Source: Bacillota bacterium
GTDB taxonomy: Bacteria; Bacillota; Clostridia; Christensenellales; UBA1242
Assembly (NCBI GenBank): GCA_009787915.1
Contig: WQSK01000002.1
Coordinates: forward strand, 1 to 60,802
DNA: 60,802 bases
Direction: 5' to 3'
Shown here: one piece after another, positions 31,999 to 40,611 of the stretch
Layout of the letters: every line of letters begins with the position of its first letter
How positions within the stretch are numbered: position 1 is the first letter of the stretch
Made by a program: the position numbers and the translations under genes
Notes under the pieces: generated by a model
Database searches by the model: none
What the model saw: the letters and a program-made list of their open reading frames with translations, nothing else
What the model was told of the DNA's origin: nothing

Positions 31999-32622
31999 AT
32001 GCCAACATATAACCGATACAACAAAGCGCAAACAAAAGAACAAGACCTTACAAAAAGAAGAACTATCATAGCCTCGAGTGTCCTTGCATTGTTTGTGGCT
32101 GCGCTTGCGTCCACCGTGCTTGCCGTGACACTCTCCGCACCGAACAACAGACCCGAGGGTCCGCCAGTAGGAGGTCCTGACGAAGACTACGTTTCAACCG
32201 CCGTGGTTTTCAGGTCACCGATTAATGCTTTTACTTCTGTTCTTAAAGACTTCTCGAACCAACTAGAATGGAATGCTACAATGAATCGCTGGGAGTCACA
32301 TCGCTTAATGGCAATCGCGACCACAGCAGGTGAACCAGTCCTAGCAGTCTTCGGCGGAACAGTCACAAGTGTTCGCAACCACACTTTGTTTGGACGCCAA
32401 GTTATTGTTGAACACCGTGATGGGCTTAGAACCGTGTACAGCAACCTTGACCCGAACACCCAAGTAACCGAAGGGCAACGCGTTGAAAAAGGTCAGCAAC
32501 TTGGTCGCGTCGGAACAACCTCGAACGTAGAATTCATAGACACACCGCATCTTCGCTTTGAAGTTTTCAGTAACGACCGCCGTGTTAATCCAAATGACTG
32601 GATTGACTTCCAAGTTAAATAA
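31999..32622 (+). CDS. SpoIIQ-like M23-fold protein with degenerate catalytic site
   Basis: 207 aa. An N-terminal transmembrane helix (residues 24-45, IASSVLALFVAALASTVLAV) is followed by a LytM/M23 fold: GTVTSVRNHTLFGRQVIVEH, QRVEKGQQLGRVGTTS, HLRFEVF. The zinc Asp of the HxxxD motif is replaced (SHRLMA) and the HxH motif reads HLR, so peptidase activity is unlikely, as in Bacillus SpoIIQ, the forespore half of the engulfment channel. Strong Shine-Dalgarno (AGGGAGGGG) before ATG 31999. Confidence 0.7.
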   Translation: MPTYNRYNKAQTKEQDLTKRRTIIASSVLALFVAALASTVLAVTLSAPNNRPEGPPVGGPDEDYVSTAVVFRSPINAFTSVLKDFSNQLEWNATMNRWESHRLMAIATTAGEPVLAVFGGTVTSVRNHTLFGRQVIVEHRDGLRTVYSNLDPNTQVTEGQRVEKGQQLGRVGTTSNVEFIDTPHLRFEVFSNDRRVNPNDWIDFQVK

Positions 32623-32647
32623 CAGTTTTTGTTTAAACCACTTAGCC

Positions 32648-32678
32648 AAAAAGACCGCATTGACTTTGCGGTCTTTTT
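32648..32678. terminator. Bidirectional rho-independent terminator
   Basis: AAAAAGACCGCA, loop TTGACTT, TGCGGTCTTTTT: a 12-bp perfect stem with T-runs on both strands, between the convergent M23 gene and uppP. Confidence 0.9.
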
Positions 32679-32682
32679 GTTT

Positions 32683-33492
32683 TTACAAGACAAACAACGT
32701 AACGATACTTAATAAAACCAAATAAATACTGAACCACCAGAGTTTTACATTTTTGATGATTTTAAGCATGAACTTGATTGCAAATATCCCAGACACAAAC
32801 GCGGCGATAAACGCGATTGTTAACGGGAGCGGTTGAACATCCATAGGCGCACCGCCAGAGTTTATGACCTCGAAAACCAACGACGCGATGATAATCGGTA
32901 TAGACATCAAAAACGAATACTCGGCGGCGGTTTCTCTTTTTACCCCCGTAGCCATCAATGTTGATATCGTTGTACCGCTCCGTGAAAGCCCTGGGATTAC
33001 CGCCAAAAATTGTGTGAACCCAACTGCCATGGCGGACGGATAGGATATTCCCCCTTTTGTAAAGGGGGTCACGGTGTCATTGTTTTGTGCGGATTCTGGT
33101 CGGGGGTTTTTATTGTTTTTATCATCCAACATCGTTACCCCAAACAATATAATCGCCGTCAACATGAATGTTATAGGAAGCACCCGATAATTAAACGCGC
33201 TCTCCATGACTTCCCGAAACAACAATACAAACACGCACGTAATTATTGTGGATAAAACCAAACAGTAGTTCATCTTGTTAAATGGATTTTTGATTAAGTT
33301 CCATATTGTTTTTCTAAAAACAATAACAACCGCCAGCAATGTCGCCACGTGCAACAGTATTGTAAACAGCAAGATATCCTCTGGCAATCCAAAAATGCGT
33401 TGGAAAAGTATAAGGTGCCCGCTTGATGACACAGGCAAAAATTCTGTGAGTCCTTGAATAATTCCCAAAAATAGTGCTATCGCGTTTGACAT
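32683..33492 (-). CDS. uppP: Undecaprenyl-diphosphatase with in-frame repeat insertion
   Basis: 269 aa membrane enzyme recycling the C55 lipid carrier for peptidoglycan. It shows IIQGLTEFLPVSSSGHLILF and GFTQFLAVIPGLSRSGTTIS, both catalytic motifs intact. Residues about 127-149 are polar (NKNPRPESAQNNDTVTPF then TKGG) and encoded by a type A repeat copy at 33046-33112, lying in the loop just before the second motif. Divergent promoter region shared with divIC. A DnaA box (33247-33255) lies inside the gene. Confidence 0.93.
   Translation of the reverse strand: MSNAIALFLGIIQGLTEFLPVSSSGHLILFQRIFGLPEDILLFTILLHVATLLAVVIVFRKTIWNLIKNPFNKMNYCLVLSTIITCVFVLLFREVMESAFNYRVLPITFMLTAIILFGVTMLDDKNNKNPRPESAQNNDTVTPFTKGGISYPSAMAVGFTQFLAVIPGLSRSGTTISTLMATGVKRETAAEYSFLMSIPIIIASLVFEVINSGGAPMDVQPLPLTIAFIAAFVSGIFAIKFMLKIIKNVKLWWFSIYLVLLSIVTLFVL
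33046..33112. repeat. Type A palindromic element inside uppP
   Basis: Matches the element before gltX in the stretch GGTGACCCCCTTTAC-AAA-GGGGGAAT and in an AAAACCCCC boundary (read on the minus strand). It keeps the uppP reading frame open. Confidence 0.7.
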
Positions 33493-33524
33493 CTATAATA
33501 TTTATAGATAAAATATCCTTAGGT
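33486..33524 (+). promoter_or_regulatory. Consensus promoter of divIC
   Basis: TTGACA 33486-33491, 17 nt, TAAAAT 33509-33514, 10 nt to ATG 33525. The -35 overlaps the uppP start codon. Confidence 0.75.
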
Positions 33525-33806
33525 ATGACAGAAAACGAAAGAAGAATCAAAAAACGTGTGCAACTCATCGTGGGGGCCAGCATGTCGGTGTTTTTCGCAC
33601 TGGTGATAACCTTGGTTGTGCAACTGGCGGTTTTAGGGAACCAAAACTCTATGCGCAGAAATCTCGAGCGCACCCAAACCGCGCTGACACAACAAATTGC
33701 GCACGAGGAGCAAAATCTCCGCTATTACACGTCCGAAGCATTTATCCAAGAATGGCTTTTGCGCGAACTTGGTTACGGTCGTGAGGGTGCGCAACTTTTT
33801 AGATAA
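33525..33806 (+). CDS. divIC: DivIC/FtsB-like septum protein
   Basis: 93 aa. Basic N-terminus, one transmembrane helix (residues 14-37, LIVGASMSVFFALVITLVVQ), then a coiled coil (NLERTQTALTQQIAHEEQNL) and EAFIQEWLLRELGYGREGAQ, the conserved end of DivIC/FtsB. It helps assemble the late divisome. The promoter overlaps uppP's start on the other strand. Good length match. Confidence 0.85.
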   Translation: MTENERRIKKRVQLIVGASMSVFFALVITLVVQLAVLGNQNSMRRNLERTQTALTQQIAHEEQNLRYYTSEAFIQEWLLRELGYGREGAQLFR

Positions 33807-33807
33807 T

Positions 33808-34563
33808 ATGGCAAAAGTTATCGACCAACAAACCGACGATAAAATTCACCACGGACGGCGTGAAAAGTTAAGGGCGAGTTTCAAACGATATGGACTTGAA
33901 ACATTTAATGAAACACAGGTTTTGGAATACGCACTTGGTGTTGCAATACCGCGAATAGACACAAATCCAACAGCGCATAGGCTCATGGACGCGTTCGGGA
34001 GTTTAGACGGTGTGATATCGGCGAGTGCAGAAAAACTTGTTTCAATCCCAGGGGTTGGGGAACAGGCGGCCAGTTTTTTGCACTTTTTAAAACAGTTCAC
34101 AATCTATATGGCTGACGTAGACCGCAAAGACACCATAATAAAATCGTCATCCGATGCGCGTGCAATGCTTGTTGATTTAATGCAAAAATATGGGCATGAA
34201 TGCTTTGTTGTTTTGTGCCTCGACCGCAAAGGCAAAGTCATCCTTCACGACAAAATCCACGGCGACATTGACAAGGTCGAGATTGATGTTCGAAAAATCG
34301 CCGACATGGCAATGCGCGTAAATACGGCAAGCATCCTGTTCGCCCATAACCACCTCACGGGAACACCAAACCCGTCTGACGCAGACATGGATTTAACGCG
34401 ACTTATTGTAAACGTGTTGACCCCGCTTGGAATCGACGTAATGGACCACATCGTTTTTGCAGAGGACAAACACTATAGTTTCTTCGGCCAAGGAATCATT
34501 GACATATTCAAGCGTGAGCACAACGCTTTTGTTCAATCTCAGGATTACAAAGATGTTTTTTAG
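33808..34563 (+). CDS. radC: RadC-like JAB-domain protein
   Basis: 251 aa. UPF0758 N-terminus (GRREKLRASFKRYGLETFNE), then helix-hairpin-helix (SIPGVGEQAAS) and the metal-dependent JAB motif FAHNHLTGTPNPSDADMDL. The family is conserved, but despite the name its cellular role is unsettled. ATG 33808 lies immediately after divIC, with a 1-bp gap. Confidence 0.9.
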   Translation: MAKVIDQQTDDKIHHGRREKLRASFKRYGLETFNETQVLEYALGVAIPRIDTNPTAHRLMDAFGSLDGVISASAEKLVSIPGVGEQAASFLHFLKQFTIYMADVDRKDTIIKSSSDARAMLVDLMQKYGHECFVVLCLDRKGKVILHDKIHGDIDKVEIDVRKIADMAMRVNTASILFAHNHLTGTPNPSDADMDLTRLIVNVLTPLGIDVMDHIVFAEDKHYSFFGQGIIDIFKREHNAFVQSQDYKDVF

Positions 34564-35024
34564 AATGACCCGAGTATCATCGGCCAACCCACGGTTGTTC
34601 TCCCCCCATTGACCGCGATTTGGAGGTTGACCCTTTGTCCCTCTGTGACAATAAATCTGTCGTTGCGGTTTGTGTGGGCAAGGGTACTACTTATACTCCC
34701 AATTTGTGACACTGAAACAACGTTTGCCCCGAACGTCCGCAAGATTGTATCCACATCTTTGTGTGACGTGGAAAACGATATAGACTCGCCGTCAATGCGC
34801 GTGAATTTCGCCCTTGCCCGCTCGGCGTCGCGCGGGTCAATCGAATATATAAACGCAAAACCTACACTTGCCACCGATTGAAACAATGGGCTTTCCACAA
34901 CTTCGGTTGAATAGATTCTAAAAATGCCCATGTCAGAGAGTTCCTCTAGGCGCACCCTGTTTGGTGTTGCCAAACCAATAATAACAAGTGCCAAACTTAA
35001 CGCAACAAAAATGGCGAACTTCAT
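34560..35024 (-). CDS. Secreted YwmB-like protein (tentative)
   Basis: 154 aa. Signal anchor MKFAIFVALSLALVIIGLAT, then a mixed alpha/beta region with TSHKDVDTILRTFGANVVSV. The layout resembles YwmB-family exported proteins of spore formers, but the match is weak. A DnaA box (35045-35053) lies just upstream. Ends 4 nt inside radC (convergent). Confidence 0.45.
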   Translation of the reverse strand: MKFAIFVALSLALVIIGLATPNRVRLEELSDMGIFRIYSTEVVESPLFQSVASVGFAFIYSIDPRDAERARAKFTRIDGESISFSTSHKDVDTILRTFGANVVSVSQIGSISSTLAHTNRNDRFIVTEGQRVNLQIAVNGGRTTVGWPMILGSF

Positions 35025-35100
35025 ACTTTGGTTATTGACAAAGATGTGGATAACTGTAAATCATAAAAACAAAAATTCCCAAGAAATTCCCCGAAAACCC

Positions 35101-35138
35101 TTGACATAGACGACGACGACGACGACGTACACTATACT
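35101..35138 (+). promoter_or_regulatory. Promoter with (GAC)6 in an over-long spacer
   Basis: TTGACA 35101-35106 and TATACT 35133-35138 are separated by 26 nt that contain six GAC units (35109-35126). Loss of three units would restore a 17-nt spacer. It drives the zinc-ribbon gene at 35201 with a 60-nt leader and a Shine-Dalgarno. Confidence 0.55.
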
Positions 35139-35200
35139 TGTCCGAAAAAATGGGGAAAACTCGTTTTTGTGGAAAAACAAAACATAGGAGGACGATACAA

Positions 35201-35929
35201 ATGGCAACTTGGAATTGCCCAGGCTGTGGTAAAGAGATAATTGGCGGGAGCGAAGGTACGTGGATTTGCGGGAACTGTGGCACCGAATCAAGCATGATGG
35301 GTGCGGCGGGAATGGAAGTCGGTCTTGCGGTCGCAAAAGTGGTTTTCAAAATTTTGTTCCTACCGATAACTGGTATATTCATGACAAAGAATTTTTTCAA
35401 AACAAGTAAATCCGCTGGATGGATGATGCTTGTGGCTACATTACTTTCATACATTGGGTTTTTACTTTTGTTGCCGTTCACTCCGTCACCATTCCATAAC
35501 TTTTTGGCTAACTTGATTGTGGCAGGTCCTGTATTGATTGTTGCGTGTATTTTGGCTGCGATTGCAAAACGTAAAAACAAAAAACAACAAGAATTAACCG
35601 CTGCTCATGCCCAAGTCGCCGTGCAAAAAGCAAAAGAAGAGCGGGAAGCAAAAGAAAAAGCCGAGTTCGACGCGTTACCTGTTGAAGAGTGTCCTGCAAA
35701 AATCATCGACAAAAAGTGCGAAACAAAACACACGGGTGAAACCGACACACATTACTCAAGGTCTTTCGAGATTTACAAATTTACACTTGAATACAAAGGC
35801 GGTGAACGCGACTGCGAAGAAATTGAAGAGAGTACTTATAACAAATTTGTTGTTGGTGACCAGGTTATTATCTCTAAAAAAGGTGGTATTATGGTCGACA
35901 TTAAGGTCAAGCCGAAAGCCAAGAAATAA
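35201..35929 (+). CDS. Zinc-ribbon membrane protein, 242 aa
   Basis: Begins MATWNCPGCGKEI, with a zinc ribbon CPGC...CGNC, then two or three hydrophobic helices (residues about 44-60, 68-86, 98-118), a long charged coiled coil (KKQQELTAAHAQVAVQKAKE) and a C-terminal beta domain that resembles SHOCT/DUF3592-type strands. Clear Shine-Dalgarno TAGGAGGA before ATG 35201. Function unknown; may be a membrane stress or scaffold protein. Confidence 0.6.
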   Translation: MATWNCPGCGKEIIGGSEGTWICGNCGTESSMMGAAGMEVGLAVAKVVFKILFLPITGIFMTKNFFKTSKSAGWMMLVATLLSYIGFLLLLPFTPSPFHNFLANLIVAGPVLIVACILAAIAKRKNKKQQELTAAHAQVAVQKAKEEREAKEKAEFDALPVEECPAKIIDKKCETKHTGETDTHYSRSFEIYKFTLEYKGGERDCEEIEESTYNKFVVGDQVIISKKGGIMVDIKVKPKAKK

Positions 35930-35979
35930 TAGAGCAGTAATACTCTTTTTAAAAATAAATTTTTGTGCAATAATATCTC

Positions 35980-36906
35980 ATGAAAAAGATTCTGGTCGAA
36001 TGTGCGCCAATGGCGGGCTATACAGATTTGGCTTTTCGCCGAGTTCTGGCAGACCACGGCGCCCAGGTTTTATGGACGGAAATGGTTTCTGTGGCCGCAC
36101 TTTTTTATGATAATAAAAAGACAAAAAAACTTTTGGAATTTGACTCTGGGAATCAAACAGACATAAACGGGAAGTCCGACCCTAAAAATCCCCCAGTAAA
36201 GAACGTGGTCCAAATTTTCGGTCACAAACCAGAACATTTCAAAAGCGCAATCGAGGCAGGTCACTTTGAAGGCTTTGATGAAATCAATATAAACATGGGT
36301 TGTCCTGCCTCGAAAATTATAAGGAACAAAGAGGGTTCCGCACTTATGTCTTTCAACAAAGATACGGGTGCTGAACCCATGTTTGTGCAAATAATCAAGA
36401 CTTGTGTTTCTGCCGTGCGGGGTTTGAAAACACCAGTTCCTGTATCCGTGAAAATGCGCCTTGGCTTAAAATCGGGTTTTGATTATGTATCTTTTGCAAA
36501 AGAATGTGAACGCGCAGGGGCGGCCCGACTTATCGTACACGGTAGAACCGCCGACATGATGTACTCGGGTGTCGCCGATTGGAAGGCTATTGCCGAAATC
36601 GTTAAAAACGTAAAAATTCCCGTCATTGCAAACGGAGATATAAAAACCCTCGGGGACGCAAAACGTTGTATTGAACAAACAAGTGCGCACGGGGTAATGG
36701 TTGGCAGAGTACTTTTGCAACTTTATCGAAAATATTTACACACAAATATACGAATACTAAGGGGTGAGAAAATTCTTAAGGACGGCGGAATTGAAAGCCC
36801 AAAACCCACGGCGACACAATTTTTGTCGGGGGATAATAGCCCTATTGTGTGTGACCATGTGTGCCACAACATTCGCAGGCTTCTCGTGGGCGTCGACCCC
36901 GAATGA
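35980..36906 (+). CDS. dus: tRNA-dihydrouridine synthase
   Basis: 308 aa FMN-dependent TIM-barrel reductase. Motifs are APMAGYTDLAFRRV, ININMGCPASKIIRNKEGSA, VSVKMRLG, RLIVHGRTADMMYSG, IPVIANGDI and GVMVGR. It reduces uridine in tRNA D-loops. Its last 143 nt are also read, in another frame, as the start of the VanW-like gene. Length is normal. Confidence 0.93.
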   Translation: MKKILVECAPMAGYTDLAFRRVLADHGAQVLWTEMVSVAALFYDNKKTKKLLEFDSGNQTDINGKSDPKNPPVKNVVQIFGHKPEHFKSAIEAGHFEGFDEININMGCPASKIIRNKEGSALMSFNKDTGAEPMFVQIIKTCVSAVRGLKTPVPVSVKMRLGLKSGFDYVSFAKECERAGAARLIVHGRTADMMYSGVADWKAIAEIVKNVKIPVIANGDIKTLGDAKRCIEQTSAHGVMVGRVLLQLYRKYLHTNIRILRGEKILKDGGIESPKPTATQFLSGDNSPIVCDHVCHNIRRLLVGVDPE

Positions 36907-37972
36907 TGCGTATTTTACATTAAGCCTCCCTAGCCGTACAGTACACGTGACCGACGATTTGTTGCGCGGTGGCTGGTGGAACGCACGCGAACAACGCGCA
37001 ATATACGGCGGGAAAAACCTTTTTGAGTTTTCAAAAGACCTATGCTCCCGAAACCCCGAGAAAACAATAAGGGAAAGCCTCCCCGATGTTTGGATGTTGA
37101 TAGAGAAACTTTGCCGTGAATCCCACACGACCCCAAGCGACGGAATAATTATCTTTAACCCAGATGACGAGGAAAAATTTGATGTATCTGGACAAAGATA
37201 TGGCTATGGCCTCGACCGCGCCAGATTGTCCCGTGATATTTTGTCTGCGTTAAAGTCTGGGCAACACCGTATAATCCACGTCCAACAAAAAATGGTAAAA
37301 CCAACCCCCAAGAAAGATATGTTGAAACAAATTTGTTTGCGTGGGGGGTATAAGACATATTTTAATTCTTACCCAAATCGCGAGCACAATATAATGTTAG
37401 CACTTAAAAAATTTCATGGTCTTGTGATTGCCCCAGGCCAAACCGTGAGTTTCAATCAAACTGTTGGTCCGCGAAGTCAAGCCCGTGGTTTCAAAGAAGC
37501 AAAAATCATCATGGACGGCGCGTTCATCCCAGGGGTAGGAGGTGGAGTCTGTCAAGCCAGCACGACCTTGTTCAACGCGCTTTTGTTGGCGGGGGTACAG
37601 ATTGACAAGTCATACAACCACTCGCTCCCAATAACCTATGTGCCGCTTGGGCGTGATGCAATGGTTTCGTCCATGGCGGATTTAAAATTCACAAACGACA
37701 CGGGGGAGGCGTTATATATAGAAACAGAAACCGTTTTTGCTTCTGGCTCAAAACACGGACACGCAAGGGTGACAATCTATGGTGCAAAACCACGTGTTAA
37801 ATACAAACCGCGCGTTGTAATGGTTTGCCCAACCCAGCCTTGCGTCGATTCTGAAACCCCAGACGATGTTGAACCCAAAAAAGAACCACGCCGAACTCGA
37901 ACCTATTTGGACACATACAAAGACGGCCAACTTGTGCAAAGCAAACTGGTTAGAAAGAGTTCCTATAAATAG
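36764..37972 (+). CDS. VanW-domain exported protein
   Basis: 402 aa. GTG 36764. The signal peptide core GIIALLCVTMCATTFAGFSW is encoded out of frame inside dus. The VanW region shows PGQTVSFNQTVGPRSQARGF, IPGVGGGVCQASTTLFNALL and YNHSLPITYVPLG. VanW proteins may act on the cell envelope; the function is unproved. The C-terminus is basic and Pro-rich. No other start preserves the signal peptide. Confidence 0.82.
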   Translation: MRKFLRTAELKAQNPRRHNFCRGIIALLCVTMCATTFAGFSWASTPNDAYFTLSLPSRTVHVTDDLLRGGWWNAREQRAIYGGKNLFEFSKDLCSRNPEKTIRESLPDVWMLIEKLCRESHTTPSDGIIIFNPDDEEKFDVSGQRYGYGLDRARLSRDILSALKSGQHRIIHVQQKMVKPTPKKDMLKQICLRGGYKTYFNSYPNREHNIMLALKKFHGLVIAPGQTVSFNQTVGPRSQARGFKEAKIIMDGAFIPGVGGGVCQASTTLFNALLLAGVQIDKSYNHSLPITYVPLGRDAMVSSMADLKFTNDTGEALYIETETVFASGSKHGHARVTIYGAKPRVKYKPRVVMVCPTQPCVDSETPDDVEPKKEPRRTRTYLDTYKDGQLVQSKLVRKSSYK

Positions 37973-37994
37973 TTTTTTGTGCTAAACTTCCAAT

Positions 37995-38738
37995 ATGGAA
38001 GCATGGGTAATAGTCCTGATTGTTTTATCGGTCCTGGGGTCGATAGCGTGTTTTGGCCTACCAATATATTATGGCAATCAAAAATTAAGCGGACAAACGG
38101 GAGAAAAATATGTTTCACGTTACCTACAGAAACTGGGCTGTGGCGAAGTAATCAACAACCTAATCTTGGAACACGCCGAGGGTAAAACACGGCAACTTGA
38201 CCACATTGCGGTGTCCGCAAAAGGCCTTTTTGTAATTGAAACAAAAGACCGTTCAGGGATTATCTACGGCGAAGAAAACTGGCATGAATGGGTCCAAGTC
38301 ACAAAAACAAACGAGTACAAATTTTATAACCCAATAAAACAAAATTCAGGACAGGTCCGCGCCATAGAGTACTTTCTTAAAAACAACGGCTTTCCAAAAG
38401 TCCCAGTCTTTGGTTTTGTAATCTTTTTAAACGGTGAAGTTTTTACCAAGACCAAACTTGCAGGAACTTTTGTCGGTTTTATAAAATACTTCCAGTGCAA
38501 AGACGATATTTTGACCCCAGATGTCGTGGATGAAATCTATAAAAAGTTGCAAGCCGCCAAAGATAACAGCACAGTCTCGGGCAAACAACACACAAAGAAC
38601 GTGAAAACTATGCTGGATAAAATCGAGAACAACATCTGTCCAAGATGTAACTCAAATCTCGTGCCGCGCAAGGGAAGATATGGAGAGTTCTATGGGTGTT
38701 CAAAATATCCCTCGTGTAAATTTGTCAAAAAGCAATGA
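37995..38738 (+). CDS. NERD nuclease-related protein with topoisomerase zinc finger
   Basis: 247 aa. One N-terminal membrane helix (residues 3-25), a NERD domain (GEKYVSRYLQKLG, RQLDHIAVSAKGLFVIETKD), and a C-terminal CPRCNSNLVPRKGRYGEFYG-type zinc finger. NERD domains resemble restriction endonuclease folds, here membrane-tethered. TGCTAAACT at -10 lies 6 nt before the ATG. Confidence 0.85.
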   Translation: MEAWVIVLIVLSVLGSIACFGLPIYYGNQKLSGQTGEKYVSRYLQKLGCGEVINNLILEHAEGKTRQLDHIAVSAKGLFVIETKDRSGIIYGEENWHEWVQVTKTNEYKFYNPIKQNSGQVRAIEYFLKNNGFPKVPVFGFVIFLNGEVFTKTKLAGTFVGFIKYFQCKDDILTPDVVDEIYKKLQAAKDNSTVSGKQHTKNVKTMLDKIENNICPRCNSNLVPRKGRYGEFYGCSKYPSCKFVKKQ

Positions 38739-38756
38739 GTGTGATATCGTTTTCAT

Positions 38757-39458
38757 ATGACATTGCAACAAATAAAAGAAATTTTCGAAAAACACGCCAA
38801 CATTGAACTTGGGTTGCGCGACACAAAATATATGCGTAATTTGTTTCCGCACTATGGCGTACGTGCCAGCGACCGCGACAAATTGTTTAAACCGCTTTTT
38901 GATGCCAAAGACAACCCAATTGATTGGGGGCTTGTCCAAGGTTTGTGGGATGAACCAATGCGCGAAATGCAATACATCGCCGTGTGGTATCTTTGGTGCA
39001 AGCGGGCGCAACTGACAAAAGCCGACCTGACAACCTTACGAAAGTTCGCCCAAGTCAAATCCTGGTGGGATACAATAGACGGACTTTGCGTAACAGTAGG
39101 CAATATTGTTTCGAGGGATGAGAGCACAAAACAAATCATGCTGGATTGGAGTACCGATGAAAACTATTGGATAAGAAGGATTGCTTTGCAACACCAACTG
39201 TATTTCAAGGCCAAAACTGACACAGAGTTGCTCTCCCAAATAATCAAAAACAACTTCGGTGAAAAGGAACGGAGCAATCCATCTGCGGACGGCAAAAACC
39301 AAGAACAGAACCGCGCGTTTTTTATTAACAAGTCTATTGGTTGGGTTTTGCGCGAGTTTGCAAAGACCAACCCCGATTGGGTTCGCAACTTTGTTTTGGA
39401 AAACAAAGATAGCATGGCGAAACTTTCAATACGGGAAGCCACCAAACATTTGAAATAA
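38757..39458 (+). CDS. AlkD-like DNA alkylation repair glycosylase
   Basis: 233 aa all-helical HEAT-repeat protein. Contains VRASDRDKLFKPLFDAKDN, the MREMQYIAVWYLWCKR helix, SWWDTIDGLC and GWVLREFAKTNPDWV, typical of AlkD enzymes that excise N3/N7-alkylpurines. A 15-residue polar insertion (residues about 173-188) precedes the last repeat. Confidence 0.88.
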   Translation: MTLQQIKEIFEKHANIELGLRDTKYMRNLFPHYGVRASDRDKLFKPLFDAKDNPIDWGLVQGLWDEPMREMQYIAVWYLWCKRAQLTKADLTTLRKFAQVKSWWDTIDGLCVTVGNIVSRDESTKQIMLDWSTDENYWIRRIALQHQLYFKAKTDTELLSQIIKNNFGEKERSNPSADGKNQEQNRAFFINKSIGWVLREFAKTNPDWVRNFVLENKDSMAKLSIREATKHLK

Positions 39459-39512
39459 ACGTTTGCTTTATTTAAAAAGTGGTGATAAGATGGCTTTTGT
39501 ATCGGAGGAAAT

Positions 39513-40562
39513 ATGAATACAAAAATCATTTGCACAATCGGACCAAAAACAGGTCAATCCAAAGAGTCCTATCCAATCATGGAGGCTCTTGCCAAGGCAG
39601 GCATGAACGTTGCCCGCATTAACTGTAGCCACGCTTCGGTTGAAAACATCAACCAAACAACCGCGAACGCACGTATGGCATCAAAGAAAACAAAAAAAGA
39701 AGTACTTGTTATGCTCGACACAAAAGGCCCAGATGTAAGGTTGGGGACCTTTGGCGAGCCATTCGTTACCGTTGAAGCGGGTCAAAAGTTTACTTTTTAC
39801 TTTGGCGACAAGTACAAAAACCACGTCGGGACAAAAGACGGTGTCTATGTTCAATACGACAAATTCCCAAGCATTATCAAGGTTGGTGCCGACATTCGTT
39901 TGAACGACGGACGTTTGGCTATGACCGTAACAAAAATCAAACCTGACATGGTCGAGGCAAAAGTTGTTGAAGGTGGAATCCTTAAGGACAAAAAAGCCCT
40001 TGCCGCACCTGGTTATGATTTGCAACTTCCATTTATCTCGCCCGAGGACGTTATTGATTTCGAGGCGGGGGTAAAAGCAGGGGTTGATTGGATAGCAGCA
40101 TCCGCGGTCATGCGTGAGAGCGATATCACAGAACTTCGTGCTCTTTTACAAAAATTGGGTGCACCGCACATCAAAATTATTTCTAAAATCGAGGACCGTT
40201 TGGGTCTTTCAAACCTTGACGCGATTATCGCCGCCAGTGACGGAATCATGGTTGCGCGTGGCGGTCTTGGTACTGATATCGGTTTGGATAAACTCCCTGC
40301 TGTTCAAAAAGACATGATTAAACGCACCCGTGCTGCTGGTAAAATCATCGTTACGGCAACAGAGATGATGGAATCTATGATGGACAAACCAAACCCGACC
40401 CGTGCCGAAGCCTCGGACGTTGCAAACGCGGTTTGGGATGGAACAGACTTTATTATGTTCAGCGGCGAAACGGCCGCAGGAAAATATCCTGTTGAAACCG
40501 TTGAATGGGCATCAAGAATCGCCACCGAAGCCGAAAAATCCAAAGACCTTTACAGGGTTTAA
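39513..40562 (+). CDS. pyk: Pyruvate kinase lacking the C domain
   Basis: 349 aa. TKIICTIGPKT, a B-domain, MLDTKGPDVRLG, and the A-domain catalytic KIISKIEDRLGLSNLDAI, MVARGGLGTDIG and MSGETAAGKYPVET, intact. It ends right after the A domain (KDLYRV) and lacks about 120 residues of the allosteric C domain. It has a Shine-Dalgarno (TCGGAGGAAAT) and a promoter with a 27-nt leader (TTGCTT-17-TAAGAT). Terminated by the hairpin at 40579-40611. Confidence 0.92.
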   Translation: MNTKIICTIGPKTGQSKESYPIMEALAKAGMNVARINCSHASVENINQTTANARMASKKTKKEVLVMLDTKGPDVRLGTFGEPFVTVEAGQKFTFYFGDKYKNHVGTKDGVYVQYDKFPSIIKVGADIRLNDGRLAMTVTKIKPDMVEAKVVEGGILKDKKALAAPGYDLQLPFISPEDVIDFEAGVKAGVDWIAASAVMRESDITELRALLQKLGAPHIKIISKIEDRLGLSNLDAIIAASDGIMVARGGLGTDIGLDKLPAVQKDMIKRTRAAGKIIVTATEMMESMMDKPNPTRAEASDVANAVWDGTDFIMFSGETAAGKYPVETVEWASRIATEAEKSKDLYRV

Positions 40563-40578
40563 TTACAAGTTTGTTTTC

Positions 40579-40611
40579 AAAAAAGGGTGGTTGACTTTAC
40601 CGCCTTTTTTT
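40579..40611 (+). terminator. pyk terminator whose loop holds the next -35
   Basis: An A-run, GGGTGGT, loop, ACCGCC and seven Ts form the stem. The loop contains TTGACT (40591-40596), the -35 of the next gene. Confidence 0.85.
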
